DNA of 53,743 nucleotides, taken from Flavobacteriales bacterium. GTDB lineage: Bacteria; Bacteroidota; Bacteroidia; Flavobacteriales_F; PHOS-HE28. Location: positions 1-53,743 of the forward strand of contig JAEUSV010000120.1 in the NCBI GenBank assembly GCA_016788485.1, read 5' to 3'. Under the pieces are notes generated by a model that saw nothing but the letters and a program-made list of their open reading frames with translations, was not told where the DNA came from and did not search any database. The position numbers were made by a program, and so were the translations under genes. This document shows, piece by piece, positions 40,232-48,125 of the stretch; position 1 is the first letter of the stretch, and every line of letters starts with the position of its first letter.

Positions 40232-40798
40232 TCAGAAACCGGGTGTCCCGGTCACGCGCAGCATGTTGTCATGTGTATGGAGCGCATACCGCCCCATGAT
40301 GCGTGGCCGGCGAAAATGGATGAAGGGGAAGCGCTTCGATACGTACATCCGGCGGAAGCGATGGGGCTTGGCCTTGGCCACCGGTGGTGGATCGGGGCGG
40401 GGGCACACCTCCTGGTAACCGGGTTCGCTCACCGGACGCAAGGCATGATCCCCGGTGCGTTCGGGCTTCGTGATGCGCGTGCCGTCCGGGGCGCGTTGTT
40501 CGGTGGGAGCGGGGTCGGCGGGGGCCTGCGCGGTCACGGTGATGGCACCCAGGGCCAGCCCCGCGGCCAGCAGCCCGCGCCGGGGGCGCAGCAGGTCCAC
40601 GAGGGGCACCAGGTCCGGTTCGATATGCTCCGCTCGGTACAGGCCACAGGCTTCGGGATGGGCGCGCTTGTAGGCGAGCACGGCGGCCCGGTCCCAACCC
40701 GTGAAGTCCATCACGGCGTGCTGGCATTTCCCACAGAAACGGCCGCCCGCTGCGGGGGGCATGGCGTTCCAGTCCTCTCGGCAGTCCCCGGTGCCCAT
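40232..40798 (-). CDS. Bacteroidota-type CxxC protein with one membrane helix
   Basis: A 188-residue protein starting at the ATG at 40798 (MGTGDCREDWNAMPPA). Near the N-terminus is GRFCGKCQHAVMDFTG (residues 21-36), a treble-clef-like CxxC phrase frequent in uncharacterised Bacteroidota membrane proteins, with further cysteines at 6 and near 52. A hydrophobic stretch follows (LLAAGLALGAITVTAQ, about 80-96), then a proline-rich exported part (APADPAPTEQRAPDG) and a basic RF-rich tail (KPHRFRRMYVSKRFPFIHFRRPR). The frame upstream of 40798 is a shadow. Function unknown; topology suggests a cytoplasmic zinc-binding head and periplasmic tail. Confidence 0.75.
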   Translation of the reverse strand: MGTGDCREDWNAMPPAAGGRFCGKCQHAVMDFTGWDRAAVLAYKRAHPEACGLYRAEHIEPDLVPLVDLLRPRRGLLAAGLALGAITVTAQAPADPAPTEQRAPDGTRITKPERTGDHALRPVSEPGYQEVCPRPDPPPVAKAKPHRFRRMYVSKRFPFIHFRRPRIMGRYALHTHDNMLRVTGTPGF

Positions 40799-40848
40799 GG
40801 TCGGTGGTTTCCTATGAGACGCAAGTGCGATGAGAACGCTGCCTGTCC

Positions 40849-41217
40849 TCAGCGCATTCCATACTGATAGAGAGGGTCCTGTTGGCGTATGTGTTCGAGG
40901 ACATCCGCACCAACATCGTGGCCGCCGCTCAGGTTGGTCAAGAGGCACTGAATGGTCCGGATGGGGCCGGTCGGAAGGAACCACCAACCGGCCAGGACGG
41001 AAAGCAGGGAGTAGGGGATGCCTCGTAGGATGGCCTGGGTCCTGCCATTCACGAAGTGAACGCCGCTCGGGTGATCCATCCGGTAGATAACGACTGCCAC
41101 CGTGTAGCGGTAGGTGACGAACCGCCCACCGGCGCTCACGAAGGCGTTGTAGCGTTCTTCGGTCCAGTTGCTGAATGCATGGAGGTTCAACTCCACCGGT
41201 TCTGACGTGTGGAACAT
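40849..41217 (-). CDS. Hypothetical 122-aa protein with one membrane segment
   Basis: A 122-residue protein beginning MFHTSEPVELNLHAFSNWTEERYNAF, with a beta-like first half (GGRFVTYRYTVAVVIYRMDHPSGVHF), a hydrophobic helix (IPYSLLSVLAGWWFLPTGPI, about residues 67-86) and a polar C-terminus. I recognise no family. Codon use is less GC-biased than in the surrounding genes. It lies 50 bases upstream of the CxxC protein gene on the same strand and 29 bases after a terminator that isolates it from rplS, so its promoter should lie in 41218-41245 or overlap the terminator. Confidence 0.65.
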   Translation of the reverse strand: MFHTSEPVELNLHAFSNWTEERYNAFVSAGGRFVTYRYTVAVVIYRMDHPSGVHFVNGRTQAILRGIPYSLLSVLAGWWFLPTGPIRTIQCLLTNLSGGHDVGADVLEHIRQQDPLYQYGMR

Positions 41218-41245
41218 GGTCCTCGCAATGTCGGAACATCCAACG

Positions 41246-41274
41246 AAAAAGGCCCCGATGCCGGGGCCTTTTCG
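41246..41274 (-). terminator. Hairpin terminator after rplS
   Basis: AAAAGGCCCC at 41247-41256 pairs with GGGGCCTTTT at 41263-41272 around a 6-base loop. Read on the minus strand it follows the rplS stop by 19 bases and ends in a T-tract, a standard intrinsic terminator. With T-tracts on both strands it may act in both directions. Confidence 0.85.
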
Positions 41275-41293
41275 GAGTTCACTACGGGAGGTC

Positions 41294-41659
41294 TTACTTG
41301 GCCTCGGTCACCAGCTGGCGCTTCTCGGTGATGCGAGCGCTCTTGCCGCGCAGGCCGCGGAGGTAGAAGATGCGCGCACGACGCACGTCGCCGCGCTTGT
41401 TCACCTCGATCTGGTCGATGAACGGGGAGGCCACCGGGAAGATGCGCTCCACGCCCACGTTGTTGCTGATCTTCCGCACGGTGAAGGTGGCCGTGCTGCC
41501 CGAGCCTTTGCGCTGGATCACCACGCCCTGGAACTGCTGGATGCGCTCCTTGTTCCCTTCGCTGATGCGGTAGTGGACCGTGATGGTGTCACCGGCCTTG
41601 AAGTCCGGGTGCTGCTTCACCGGGGCCCATTCCTTCTCGAGTTGCTTGATCTTGTCCAT
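41294..41659 (-). CDS. rplS: 50S ribosomal protein L19
   Basis: A 121-residue L19 of the large ribosomal subunit, [15 protein letters not shown], with [29 protein letters not shown] and [18 protein letters not shown] typical of the family. The longer frame from 41734 reads through the promoter region, so the ATG at 41659 is chosen. It follows trmD by 77 bases on the same strand, as in many bacteria, but with a -7-like box in the gap and a strong terminator afterwards. Confidence 0.97.
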   Translation of the reverse strand: MDKIKQLEKEWAPVKQHPDFKAGDTITVHYRISEGNKERIQQFQGVVIQRKGSGSTATFTVRKISNNVGVERIFPVASPFIDQIEVNKRGDVRRARIFYLRGLRGKSARITEKRQLVTEAK

Positions 41660-41703
41660 GACGCTCAGCGCTTTACGTGTGGAATCCCGTTCGAACGGGG
41701 GCG

Positions 41704-41711
41704 CAATATTA
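41704..41711 (-). promoter_or_regulatory. Candidate -7 box of rplS
   Basis: Minus-strand TAATATTG agrees with TAnnTTTG at five of six defined positions, in a locally AT-rich stretch 44 bases before the rplS ATG. It would give rplS expression independent of trmD. Confidence 0.45.
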
Positions 41712-41736
41712 AGGCTTTTTCCGGTTCCACGCACCG

Positions 41737-42438
41737 CTACCCCTCCCCAAAGGTCTCAGATGCAGCTCCGGGCAGGTCGGGGCGGCGCTCACGGGTGCGC
41801 ACCAGGGCCTGCTCATGCCGCCAGGCCTCGATCCGGGCCTCGTGCCCGCTCAGGAGCACATCGGGCACCTTCCATCCCTTATACTCCGCCGGGCGGGTGT
41901 AGACCGGGGGGGCCACCAGGCCATCCTGGAAGCTGTCGCTCAGGGCGCTGGTCTCGTCGTTGAGCACGCCCGGCAGCAGGCGGATCAGGCTGTCGCTGAG
42001 CACCGCCGCGGCCAGTTCGCCGCCGCTGAGCACGTAGTCGCCGATGCTGACCTCGCGGGTCACCAGGTGCTCGCGCACGCGCTCGTCCACGCCCTTGTAG
42101 TGCCCGCAGAGGATGATGAGGTTGTTCACCGTGCTCAGGCGGTTGGCCAGGGGCTGGTCGAGCCGCTCGCCGTCGGGGCTCATGTAGATCACCTCGTCGT
42201 AGGCGCGCTCGGCCTTCAGCGCGCTGATGCACCGGTCGATGGGCTCGATCTGCATCACCATGCCGGCGCCACCACCGAAGGCGTAGTCGTCGACCCGCTT
42301 GTGCTTGTCGGTGCTGTAGGCCCGCAGGTCGTGCACCACCACCTCGGCCAGGCCCTTCTGCTGGGCGCGTTGCAGGATGCTCTCGCCGAACCAGCTGTCG
42401 AGCAGGCGGGGCACCACGGAAAGGATGTCGATGCGCAT
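41737..42438 (-). CDS. trmD: tRNA (guanine-37-N1)-methyltransferase TrmD
   Basis: A 233-residue SPOUT methyltransferase that makes m1G37 in tRNAs reading CNN codons. Family motifs are [55 protein letters not shown] and the trefoil-knot motif [14 protein letters not shown], with [14 protein letters not shown] near the end. The ATG at 42438 gives the conserved N-terminus; the frame extension to 42477 crosses the intergenic region. It is the first gene of trmD-rplS and is divergent from the TPR protein gene. Confidence 0.97.
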   Translation of the reverse strand: MRIDILSVVPRLLDSWFGESILQRAQQKGLAEVVVHDLRAYSTDKHKRVDDYAFGGGAGMVMQIEPIDRCISALKAERAYDEVIYMSPDGERLDQPLANRLSTVNNLIILCGHYKGVDERVREHLVTREVSIGDYVLSGGELAAAVLSDSLIRLLPGVLNDETSALSDSFQDGLVAPPVYTRPAEYKGWKVPDVLLSGHEARIEAWRHEQALVRTRERRPDLPGAASETFGEG

Positions 42439-42480
42439 GGCGTTCGGCCGCGAAGATCGGGGCGGTTTTCCGGCCAACGC

Positions 42481-42488
42481 TAACTTTC
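42481..42488 (+). promoter_or_regulatory. Candidate -7 box of the TPR protein gene
   Basis: TAACTTTC agrees with TAnnTTTG at five of six defined positions, 39 bases before the ATG at 42528. Confidence 0.4.
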
Positions 42489-42527
42489 GGCATCCGGTTT
42501 GCGAAAAAGCCGGTAGAACACCCTCCC

Positions 42528-43259
42528 ATGAAGAACCTGTTGACGCTCGGTCTGGCCGCTGCCCTCACCCTGCCCGCCATGGCCCAGAAGCACGTGTATG
42601 AGGACCTCCTCGTGAAGTTCGTGGACGAGAAGTACGAGGACGTGCTGGCCAAGGCCCAGTCGTACGTGGACAACGACGAGACCAAGAAGGACCCGCTGCC
42701 CTACCTCTACATCTCGATGAGCCTGTACGAGATGAGCAAGATCGAGAAGTACCGGGCCATGGAGGAGTACAAGAAGGCCGACAAGGACGCGGTGAAGTGG
42801 GCCGAGAAGTACCGCAAGAAGGACAAGGACAAGCAGTTCTTCGACAACTACGCCGATTACTGGGCCGACCTGAACACCATGGCGGGCGAGAGCGGCCTCA
42901 ACTTCTACGACGAAGGGACCAAGGGCTTCAGCAAGGCCAAGCAGATGTTCGACGGCATGACGGGCTACTACCCCGAGAACCCCGGGCCGTGGCTGATGCT
43001 GGCGCTGTGCCAGTACCAGACGAACCTGGTGAAGGAGGCGGAGATCAGCATGAAGAACTTCCAGAAGGCGATGACCGATGCCGGTGGTGCGGGCGAACTG
43101 CCCGAGGACCAGCAGAAGCTGCTGCGCCAGGCCATGATGAACTACGCCGTTTACAAGGAGAGCAAGGGCGACAAGGCGGCGGGCAAGGCCATGCTCGAGC
43201 AGGGCAAGGACGCGTTCATGAAGGACCCCGACTTCAAGACCTTCTACGAGGGCTACTGA
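42528..43259 (+). CDS. Exported TPR-like protein, unknown function
   Basis: A 243-residue protein with a signal peptide ([20 protein letters not shown]) followed by an all-helical, lysine- and tyrosine-rich region. Helix pairs such as [41 protein letters not shown] and [31 protein letters not shown] look like TPR units. No catalytic motif is evident. Similar exported helical repeat proteins are common in Bacteroidota. Its last 7 bases overlap the 3' end of the convergent small membrane protein gene. Confidence 0.82.
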   Translation: MKNLLTLGLAAALTLPAMAQKHVYEDLLVKFVDEKYEDVLAKAQSYVDNDETKKDPLPYLYISMSLYEMSKIEKYRAMEEYKKADKDAVKWAEKYRKKDKDKQFFDNYADYWADLNTMAGESGLNFYDEGTKGFSKAKQMFDGMTGYYPENPGPWLMLALCQYQTNLVKEAEISMKNFQKAMTDAGGAGELPEDQQKLLRQAMMNYAVYKESKGDKAAGKAMLEQGKDAFMKDPDFKTFYEGY

Positions 43260-43600
43260 GCCCTCCGTTCATCGATGTCGAGGCGGCCCTGCGGGGCCGC
43301 TTCGCGTTGGCTCTCGCCACGAAGGACCTTTTGCAACAGGCGGACAAGCGCGAGCATCGACGCCGTGGCGTTCAGTGCCAACAGGAAGTACAGGCTTCCC
43401 TTGGAAATGCGGATGATCAGGACATCGGCCACGGCGGCGAGCATGGCCGCGGCGCAGGCGACCAGCGCGATACCCCAGGTCGACCGCAGCTTGAACGGGT
43501 CGAGCAGAAAGGCCCACATGAACGCAGCGAACATGCCGAGCAGCAGCGTGAGCAATGCCAGCTGTACCAAGCTCCCGAGGGCGTCACCCACGCCGATCAT
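43253..43600 (-). CDS. Three-helix membrane protein coupled to MMPL exporter
   Basis: A 115-residue protein from the ATG at 43600 (MIGVGDALGSLVQLALLT). It has hydrophobic segments at about residues 11-33, 42-63 and 68-88, and a polar tail ([21 protein letters not shown]). I do not recognise a family. The ATG overlaps the exporter stop as ATGA, so its translation is probably coupled to the MMPL exporter and it may be an accessory subunit. It overlaps the convergent TPR gene by 7 bases. A long overlapping frame continues past this start, but that part is a shadow of the exporter gene. Confidence 0.72.
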   Translation of the reverse strand: MIGVGDALGSLVQLALLTLLLGMFAAFMWAFLLDPFKLRSTWGIALVACAAAMLAAVADVLIIRISKGSLYFLLALNATASMLALVRLLQKVLRGESQREAAPQGRLDIDERRAQ

Positions 43601-45894
43601 GGCTTCAGTTTCCGTGTGGGCCGCATCACCGTCAGCACCAGGGCCGGTAACAGCAGCATTTCGGCCACGAAGGCGAAGGCCAGCGTGAGCGTGATCAGCA
43701 GGCCCATGTAGTACACGCTGGCGAAGTCGCTGAGCACGAGGGTGAGGAAACCGCTCACGAGCATGAGGCTGGTGACGCTCACGGCCTTGCCGGTGCTGAG
43801 GTAGGTGCGCTTCAGCGCGTAGGCCACGGTGCGCCCCTCCAGCAGCTGCAGCCGCAGCTTGCCGAGCATGTGGATGGTGTCGTCCTCGGCGATGCCGAAG
43901 GCGATGCTGAAGATGATGGCGGTGCTCACCTTGAGGTCGATGCCGGTGAAGCCCATGACGCCCGCGATGAAGAGCAGGGGCACCACGTTGGGCAGCAGGG
44001 CCACCACCACCATGCGCGCGTCGCGGAAGAACCACATCATGATGGCCGCGGTGAGCAGCACGGCGAGCCCCATGCCGCCCACGAGCTGCCCGCTGAGGTG
44101 CTCGTTGTTGCGGTCGATCAGGTAGGCCATGCCGGTCTGCCGGAAGCGCACCACGCCGGGCTCGGTATGGTCCGCGATGAAGCGCTCCAGGTCGGCGTTG
44201 CGGCCCTTGTGCACGAAGCCGCCCTCGTCCACCTTGCGGCCGGTGAGGCGTGCGGTGCGCCCATCGCTCGAAACGAGCAGCCGCAGCTGGTCGCGCCCAC
44301 CGAAGGCCTCGGCCTGCCGGGCCAGCCTGCGCGCCTCCGCCGCATCGTCCGGCAGCCGCAGCTGGTCCGCGCCACCCCCGTTGGCGGCCTTGTTCAGCGT
44401 GCGCATCACGGTCACCGGGCTCAGGATGCTGCGCACGCCCTGCTGGTCGTGCACGAAGTCCTGCACGCGTTCGATCTGCCGCAGCACCTCCAGGTCCCAC
44501 ACGGTGCGTGCGCTGTCGGCCACCGCGATCTCCAGCTCGAAGGGGCGCACCCCGCCGAAGGTCTCCTCGAACCACAGGAAGTCCATCTTCTGCGGGTCGT
44601 CGTTGGGCCAGTCCTCGAGCAGGTAGTTGTTCACCTTGATGCGCGAGAGGCCCACGAGCGACACGGCGGTCACGAGGCCGAAGCCGACAAGGATGCGCGT
44701 TCGGTTGCGGAGCGTCCAGCGGAAGAGGCGCGGCAGCCAGCGGTCCCACGGGGTGGCCTCCTGGGCGCGGGGCAGGATCCGCCGCGGGTCGATGTACAGT
44801 AGCAGGGCGGGCAGCAGGGTGAAGCTGATGAGGAAGGCGATGAGCACGCCGGCCGCGGTGTACAGGCCGAACTCCTGCAAGGGACGGATGCTGGCCGAGC
44901 CGAGCGTGGCGAAGCCGATGGCGCTGGTGACGGCTGTGAGGAAGGTGGGCAGCCCCGCCTCCTTGTAGGTGAGCGCCAGGGCGCGGCGTCGCTCCACGCC
45001 CTCGCGCACATGCTCCAGGAAGCTCTCCAGCAGGTGCACCGCATCGCTCATGCCCACCACGAAGAGGATCGTGGGCAGCAGCATGGTGAGGATGCTGAGG
45101 GGCTCGTTGAAGAGCGTCATGGCGCCCACCTGCCACAGGATGGCCAGGCCCACCACGCCGATGGGCACCACCACGCCCAGCACCGAGCGGAAGCCGATGA
45201 ACAGGAACACGGCGAGCAGCGCGATGGAGCTGGTGAGGAAGAGCACGAGCTCGCGCTCCATCTTCTGGATGTAGTAGTACTGCCCGTGGATGCGGCCGGC
45301 GACGTGCAGGTCGCCCAGCCCGCTCTCGCGCATCACGCGCTCGGTGCCCTCGAGCAGGTCGTCGCTGCGTTCCTTGTTCAGGTCGGGCGCCGTCTGGGCC
45401 ACGAGCAGGATGGCATCGCCGCCGGGGGAGAACCAGGCCTCGCGCAGGTGGTCGTCGGCCCAGAGGCGGGCGGAGTCGGCGGCGAGGGTGCTGTCGCTGG
45501 CGGTGCGCAGCACGGGCACGTTGAACACGCCGACCGGGGTGATCACGGGTTCCTCGAGGCGAGTGGGCGAGGCCACCGAGCGCATGTCGGGCAGGCGCCC
45601 CAGCCGCGCGGCCAGGCTGTCCACGCGTTCCAGGAAGGCGCGGTCGAACACCGAGGGCTTCCGCTCCGCGGCCACCAGAAGGAAGTCGTTGTCATTGCCG
45701 AAGCGCTCGCGGAAGGCGAGGTAGTGGTCGAGCTCGGGGTCGCTGGTGGGGAAGAACTTCTCGAAGTCGTAGTCGAGGCGCACGTTGCGCAAGGCCACGC
45801 CCAGCACCACGGTGATCGCACCGAGCACCACGAAGGTCCAGCGCGCCCGATCCCGGGTGAGCCAGCGTTGCAAGCGGTCCACGCGTTCGCCCAT
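43597..45894 (-). CDS. MMPL/RND-superfamily exporter
   Basis: A 765-residue transporter with a duplicated RND layout: one N-terminal membrane helix (about 18-36), a periplasmic domain, helices at about 210-390, a second periplasmic domain and helices at about 600-755. YDFEKFFPTSDPELDHY and the SSD-like FLFIGFRSVLGVVVPIGVVGLAILW / FVVGMSDAVHLLESFLEHV resemble MMPL or hopanoid-type (HpnN) exporters. No membrane-fusion protein or outer-membrane channel gene is adjacent, which fits lipid-like export and not tripartite drug efflux; the substrate is inferred only at that level. The ATG at 45894 is used. The stop overlaps the start of a 115-aa membrane protein gene. It is divergent from the WG-repeat gene. 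Confidence 0.88.
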   Translation of the reverse strand: MGERVDRLQRWLTRDRARWTFVVLGAITVVLGVALRNVRLDYDFEKFFPTSDPELDHYLAFRERFGNDNDFLLVAAERKPSVFDRAFLERVDSLAARLGRLPDMRSVASPTRLEEPVITPVGVFNVPVLRTASDSTLAADSARLWADDHLREAWFSPGGDAILLVAQTAPDLNKERSDDLLEGTERVMRESGLGDLHVAGRIHGQYYYIQKMERELVLFLTSSIALLAVFLFIGFRSVLGVVVPIGVVGLAILWQVGAMTLFNEPLSILTMLLPTILFVVGMSDAVHLLESFLEHVREGVERRRALALTYKEAGLPTFLTAVTSAIGFATLGSASIRPLQEFGLYTAAGVLIAFLISFTLLPALLLYIDPRRILPRAQEATPWDRWLPRLFRWTLRNRTRILVGFGLVTAVSLVGLSRIKVNNYLLEDWPNDDPQKMDFLWFEETFGGVRPFELEIAVADSARTVWDLEVLRQIERVQDFVHDQQGVRSILSPVTVMRTLNKAANGGGADQLRLPDDAAEARRLARQAEAFGGRDQLRLLVSSDGRTARLTGRKVDEGGFVHKGRNADLERFIADHTEPGVVRFRQTGMAYLIDRNNEHLSGQLVGGMGLAVLLTAAIMMWFFRDARMVVVALLPNVVPLLFIAGVMGFTGIDLKVSTAIIFSIAFGIAEDDTIHMLGKLRLQLLEGRTVAYALKRTYLSTGKAVSVTSLMLVSGFLTLVLSDFASVYYMGLLITLTLAFAFVAEMLLLPALVLTVMRPTRKLKP

Positions 45895-45921
45895 CAACAA
45901 GGTCCGGTCAGCGCCGGTGCG

Positions 45922-45929
45922 CAAAGGTG
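45922..45929 (-). promoter_or_regulatory. Candidate -7 box of the MMPL exporter gene
   Basis: Minus-strand CACCTTTG agrees with TAnnTTTG at five of six defined positions, 27 bases before the ATG at 45894. Confidence 0.4.
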
Positions 45930-45953
45930 GGTCATCGCCCTGTGCCGTGGGGC

Positions 45954-45961
45954 TACTTTTG
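45954..45961 (+). promoter_or_regulatory. -7 promoter box of the WG-repeat gene
   Basis: TACTTTTG is a perfect match to TAnnTTTG and ends 7 bases before the ATG at 45969, so transcription should start at or within a few bases of the start codon. No -33 TTG is evident. Confidence 0.6.
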
Positions 45962-45968
45962 GCGCCTG

Positions 45969-48125
45969 ATGAACGTGGTGATGCGCCGTGGTCTTGTGCT
46001 GGGGGCCTTCCTGTTGCCGTGGATGGCGGGAACGGTGATCGCGGGCCGCCTGGAGAAGGCGTTCGAGGCGCTCAACGTGCACAACTACTTCCTGGCGCGC
46101 GAGCTCTTCGCGAAGGAGGTGCGGAAGCACCCGGCCGCCGCGTGGTACGGCCTCAGCGTGATCCACGGCCGGGCCAACAACCCCTTCTACCAGCTCGATT
46201 CGGCCTTCGCACAGGCCCTGCGCGCCGATGCCGCCTACACCGCCGCACCCGACAAGGAGCGGCTGCGCATCGCGCGGGTGGGGGTGGACGGCAACGCGAT
46301 CACGGCCCAGCTCGAGCACATCTACGGCATCGCATGGGACCAGGCCGTGGCGGTGAACACCGTGCGTGCCTACGACGGTTTCGCCCGCACCTACGTGCGC
46401 AGCGCCCACGTGCCGGAGGCCATCGCCACGCGCAACGCCCTGGCCTTCCAGGAGGCGCGCACCACCAACACCGCTGCGGCCTACCAGGCGTTCATCCAGG
46501 GCTACCCCGATGCGAAGGAGATCTACGAGGCCCGCTCGCGCCTGCAGGAGGCGGTGTTCCGCGAGGCCGTCCCCAACGGCACCATCACCGAGTACGAGCG
46601 TTTCCTGGCCGAGCATCCCGAGAGCCCTTATGTGCGCAATGCGGAGGATGAGCTCTTCCGCCTGAGCACCCCCCACCGAACACCGCAGGAGCTCCATGGG
46701 TTCATCCAGCGGTACCCGGCGAACCCCAATGTGCCCAGTGCATGGCGGGCCATCTATGATCAGTACACGCGCGACCTCAGCGCCGACGCCATCACCCGCT
46801 TCCTCAAGGACTTCCCGGACTATCCCTACCTGAGCGAGCTCACGGCCGATTACCGCACGGCGAACATGGTGCTGTATCCCTTCCGCAAGGACGGCAAGTG
46901 GGGCTACATCACCGCCGACGGCATCGAGCAGGTGAAGGCCGAGTACGACCTGGCCGAGCCCTTCAGCGGCGGGCAGGCCCTGGTGGGCATCGGCGACCTG
47001 GTGGGCACGGTGAACAAGTCGGGGAAGGTGGTGGTGGACATCCAGTACGACGACGTGCTCGACCCGAGCGAAGGGCTGTGCACGGTGGAACGCGGTGGAC
47101 GCGTGGGCGTGGTGGACCGCAGCGGCAGGCTGGTGGTGCGCATGGACTATGAGGATGTCGGCGAGTTCCGCAACGGCATCGCGTACGCGGAGAAGGACGG
47201 CCGTTACGGCTACATCAACGCCGCCGGCGACGTGGTGGTGCCCTTCCTGTACGAAGGGGCGAGCACCTTCCAGAACGGCATGGCCGTGGTGCGCCAGAAC
47301 GGTGTGTACGGTGTGATCGATGCGCGCGGCGGGCTCGTGGTGCCGTTCGCCTACGACTGGATCGAAGGCTTCGCGCTGCCGGTGTCGCGGGTGCGCCAGG
47401 GTGCGCGCATGGGGCTCATCAGTCCCTTCGGCGACGTGCTGCTGCCGGTGCGCTACGATCACGTGGGCGTGTTCAGCGACAGCCTGGCGCTGGTGGTGGA
47501 GAAGGACCGCTGCGGCTACGTGGACATGCAGGGAAGGCTGGTGATCCCGGTCCAATACGAGGCCAACGAGGGCACGCTGGCGTGGGGCGACTTCCACGAT
47601 GGCCTTGCCAAGGTGATGGTGGGCGGCAAGTTCGGCTGCATCGACCGCAAGGGCGGCAAGGTGCTTCCCCCTCAGTATGCCGATGTGGGACGCGCCTCAG
47701 GCGGGCTGGTGCCGGTGAAGAAGCGCACCAAATGGGGCTTCGTGGACCGCGCGGGCAAGGCCGTGGGTGAGCCGCGCTACGACCAGGCGTGGGAGCTGCG
47801 CAAGAGCCATGCGCGGGTGAAGGTGGGCGAGCTGTTCGGGCTGGTCGACAGCCTCGGACGTGAGGTGATCGCCCCGCGCTACCAAGGACTTTCCGAGGTG
47901 CAGCATGGCCTTGTGGTGGCGACCGAGGAGGGCCGCTCCGGCCTGCTAGGCGTGGACGGCCGCGTCCGTGTGCCGCTGAGCTACGAAGCGGTGGAACTGA
48001 TGGACGCGCGCACCGCACGCGTCACCCGGCAGGGAAGGCTGGCCTACATCCGCATCGCGGACGGTTACTTCATCTGGAAGGAGGAGGGCTTCGATGCGGT
48101 GGCCCCGCCGGCATCACCGCAGTAG
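45969..48125 (+). CDS. Exported TPR and WG-repeat protein
   Basis: A 718-residue protein. After a signal peptide or anchor (RRGLVLGAFLLPWMAGTVIA) residues 25-290 are helical TPR-like repeats (FEALNVHNYFLARELFAKEV, YERFLAEHPESPYVRNAEDELF). From about residue 300 to the end about a dozen WG repeats follow, each about 30-35 residues with cores such as GKWGYI, GRYGYIN, GRVGVVDR, TKWGFVDR and often a VVVPFxY or VIPVQYE strand. WG-repeat proteins are widespread but mostly of unknown role. The ATG at 45969 is preferred because of the adjacent promoter box. The last 12 bases overlap the convergent adhesin gene. Confidence 0.88.
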   Translation: MNVVMRRGLVLGAFLLPWMAGTVIAGRLEKAFEALNVHNYFLARELFAKEVRKHPAAAWYGLSVIHGRANNPFYQLDSAFAQALRADAAYTAAPDKERLRIARVGVDGNAITAQLEHIYGIAWDQAVAVNTVRAYDGFARTYVRSAHVPEAIATRNALAFQEARTTNTAAAYQAFIQGYPDAKEIYEARSRLQEAVFREAVPNGTITEYERFLAEHPESPYVRNAEDELFRLSTPHRTPQELHGFIQRYPANPNVPSAWRAIYDQYTRDLSADAITRFLKDFPDYPYLSELTADYRTANMVLYPFRKDGKWGYITADGIEQVKAEYDLAEPFSGGQALVGIGDLVGTVNKSGKVVVDIQYDDVLDPSEGLCTVERGGRVGVVDRSGRLVVRMDYEDVGEFRNGIAYAEKDGRYGYINAAGDVVVPFLYEGASTFQNGMAVVRQNGVYGVIDARGGLVVPFAYDWIEGFALPVSRVRQGARMGLISPFGDVLLPVRYDHVGVFSDSLALVVEKDRCGYVDMQGRLVIPVQYEANEGTLAWGDFHDGLAKVMVGGKFGCIDRKGGKVLPPQYADVGRASGGLVPVKKRTKWGFVDRAGKAVGEPRYDQAWELRKSHARVKVGELFGLVDSLGREVIAPRYQGLSEVQHGLVVATEEGRSGLLGVDGRVRVPLSYEAVELMDARTARVTRQGRLAYIRIADGYFIWKEEGFDAVAPPASPQ

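Noticed and set aside
43601..45136. Upstream extension of the 115-aa membrane protein to 627 residues
   Set aside because: The extension is out of frame with, and fully inside, the MMPL exporter gene and has shadow composition; only the part after the ATG at 43600 looks like a protein.
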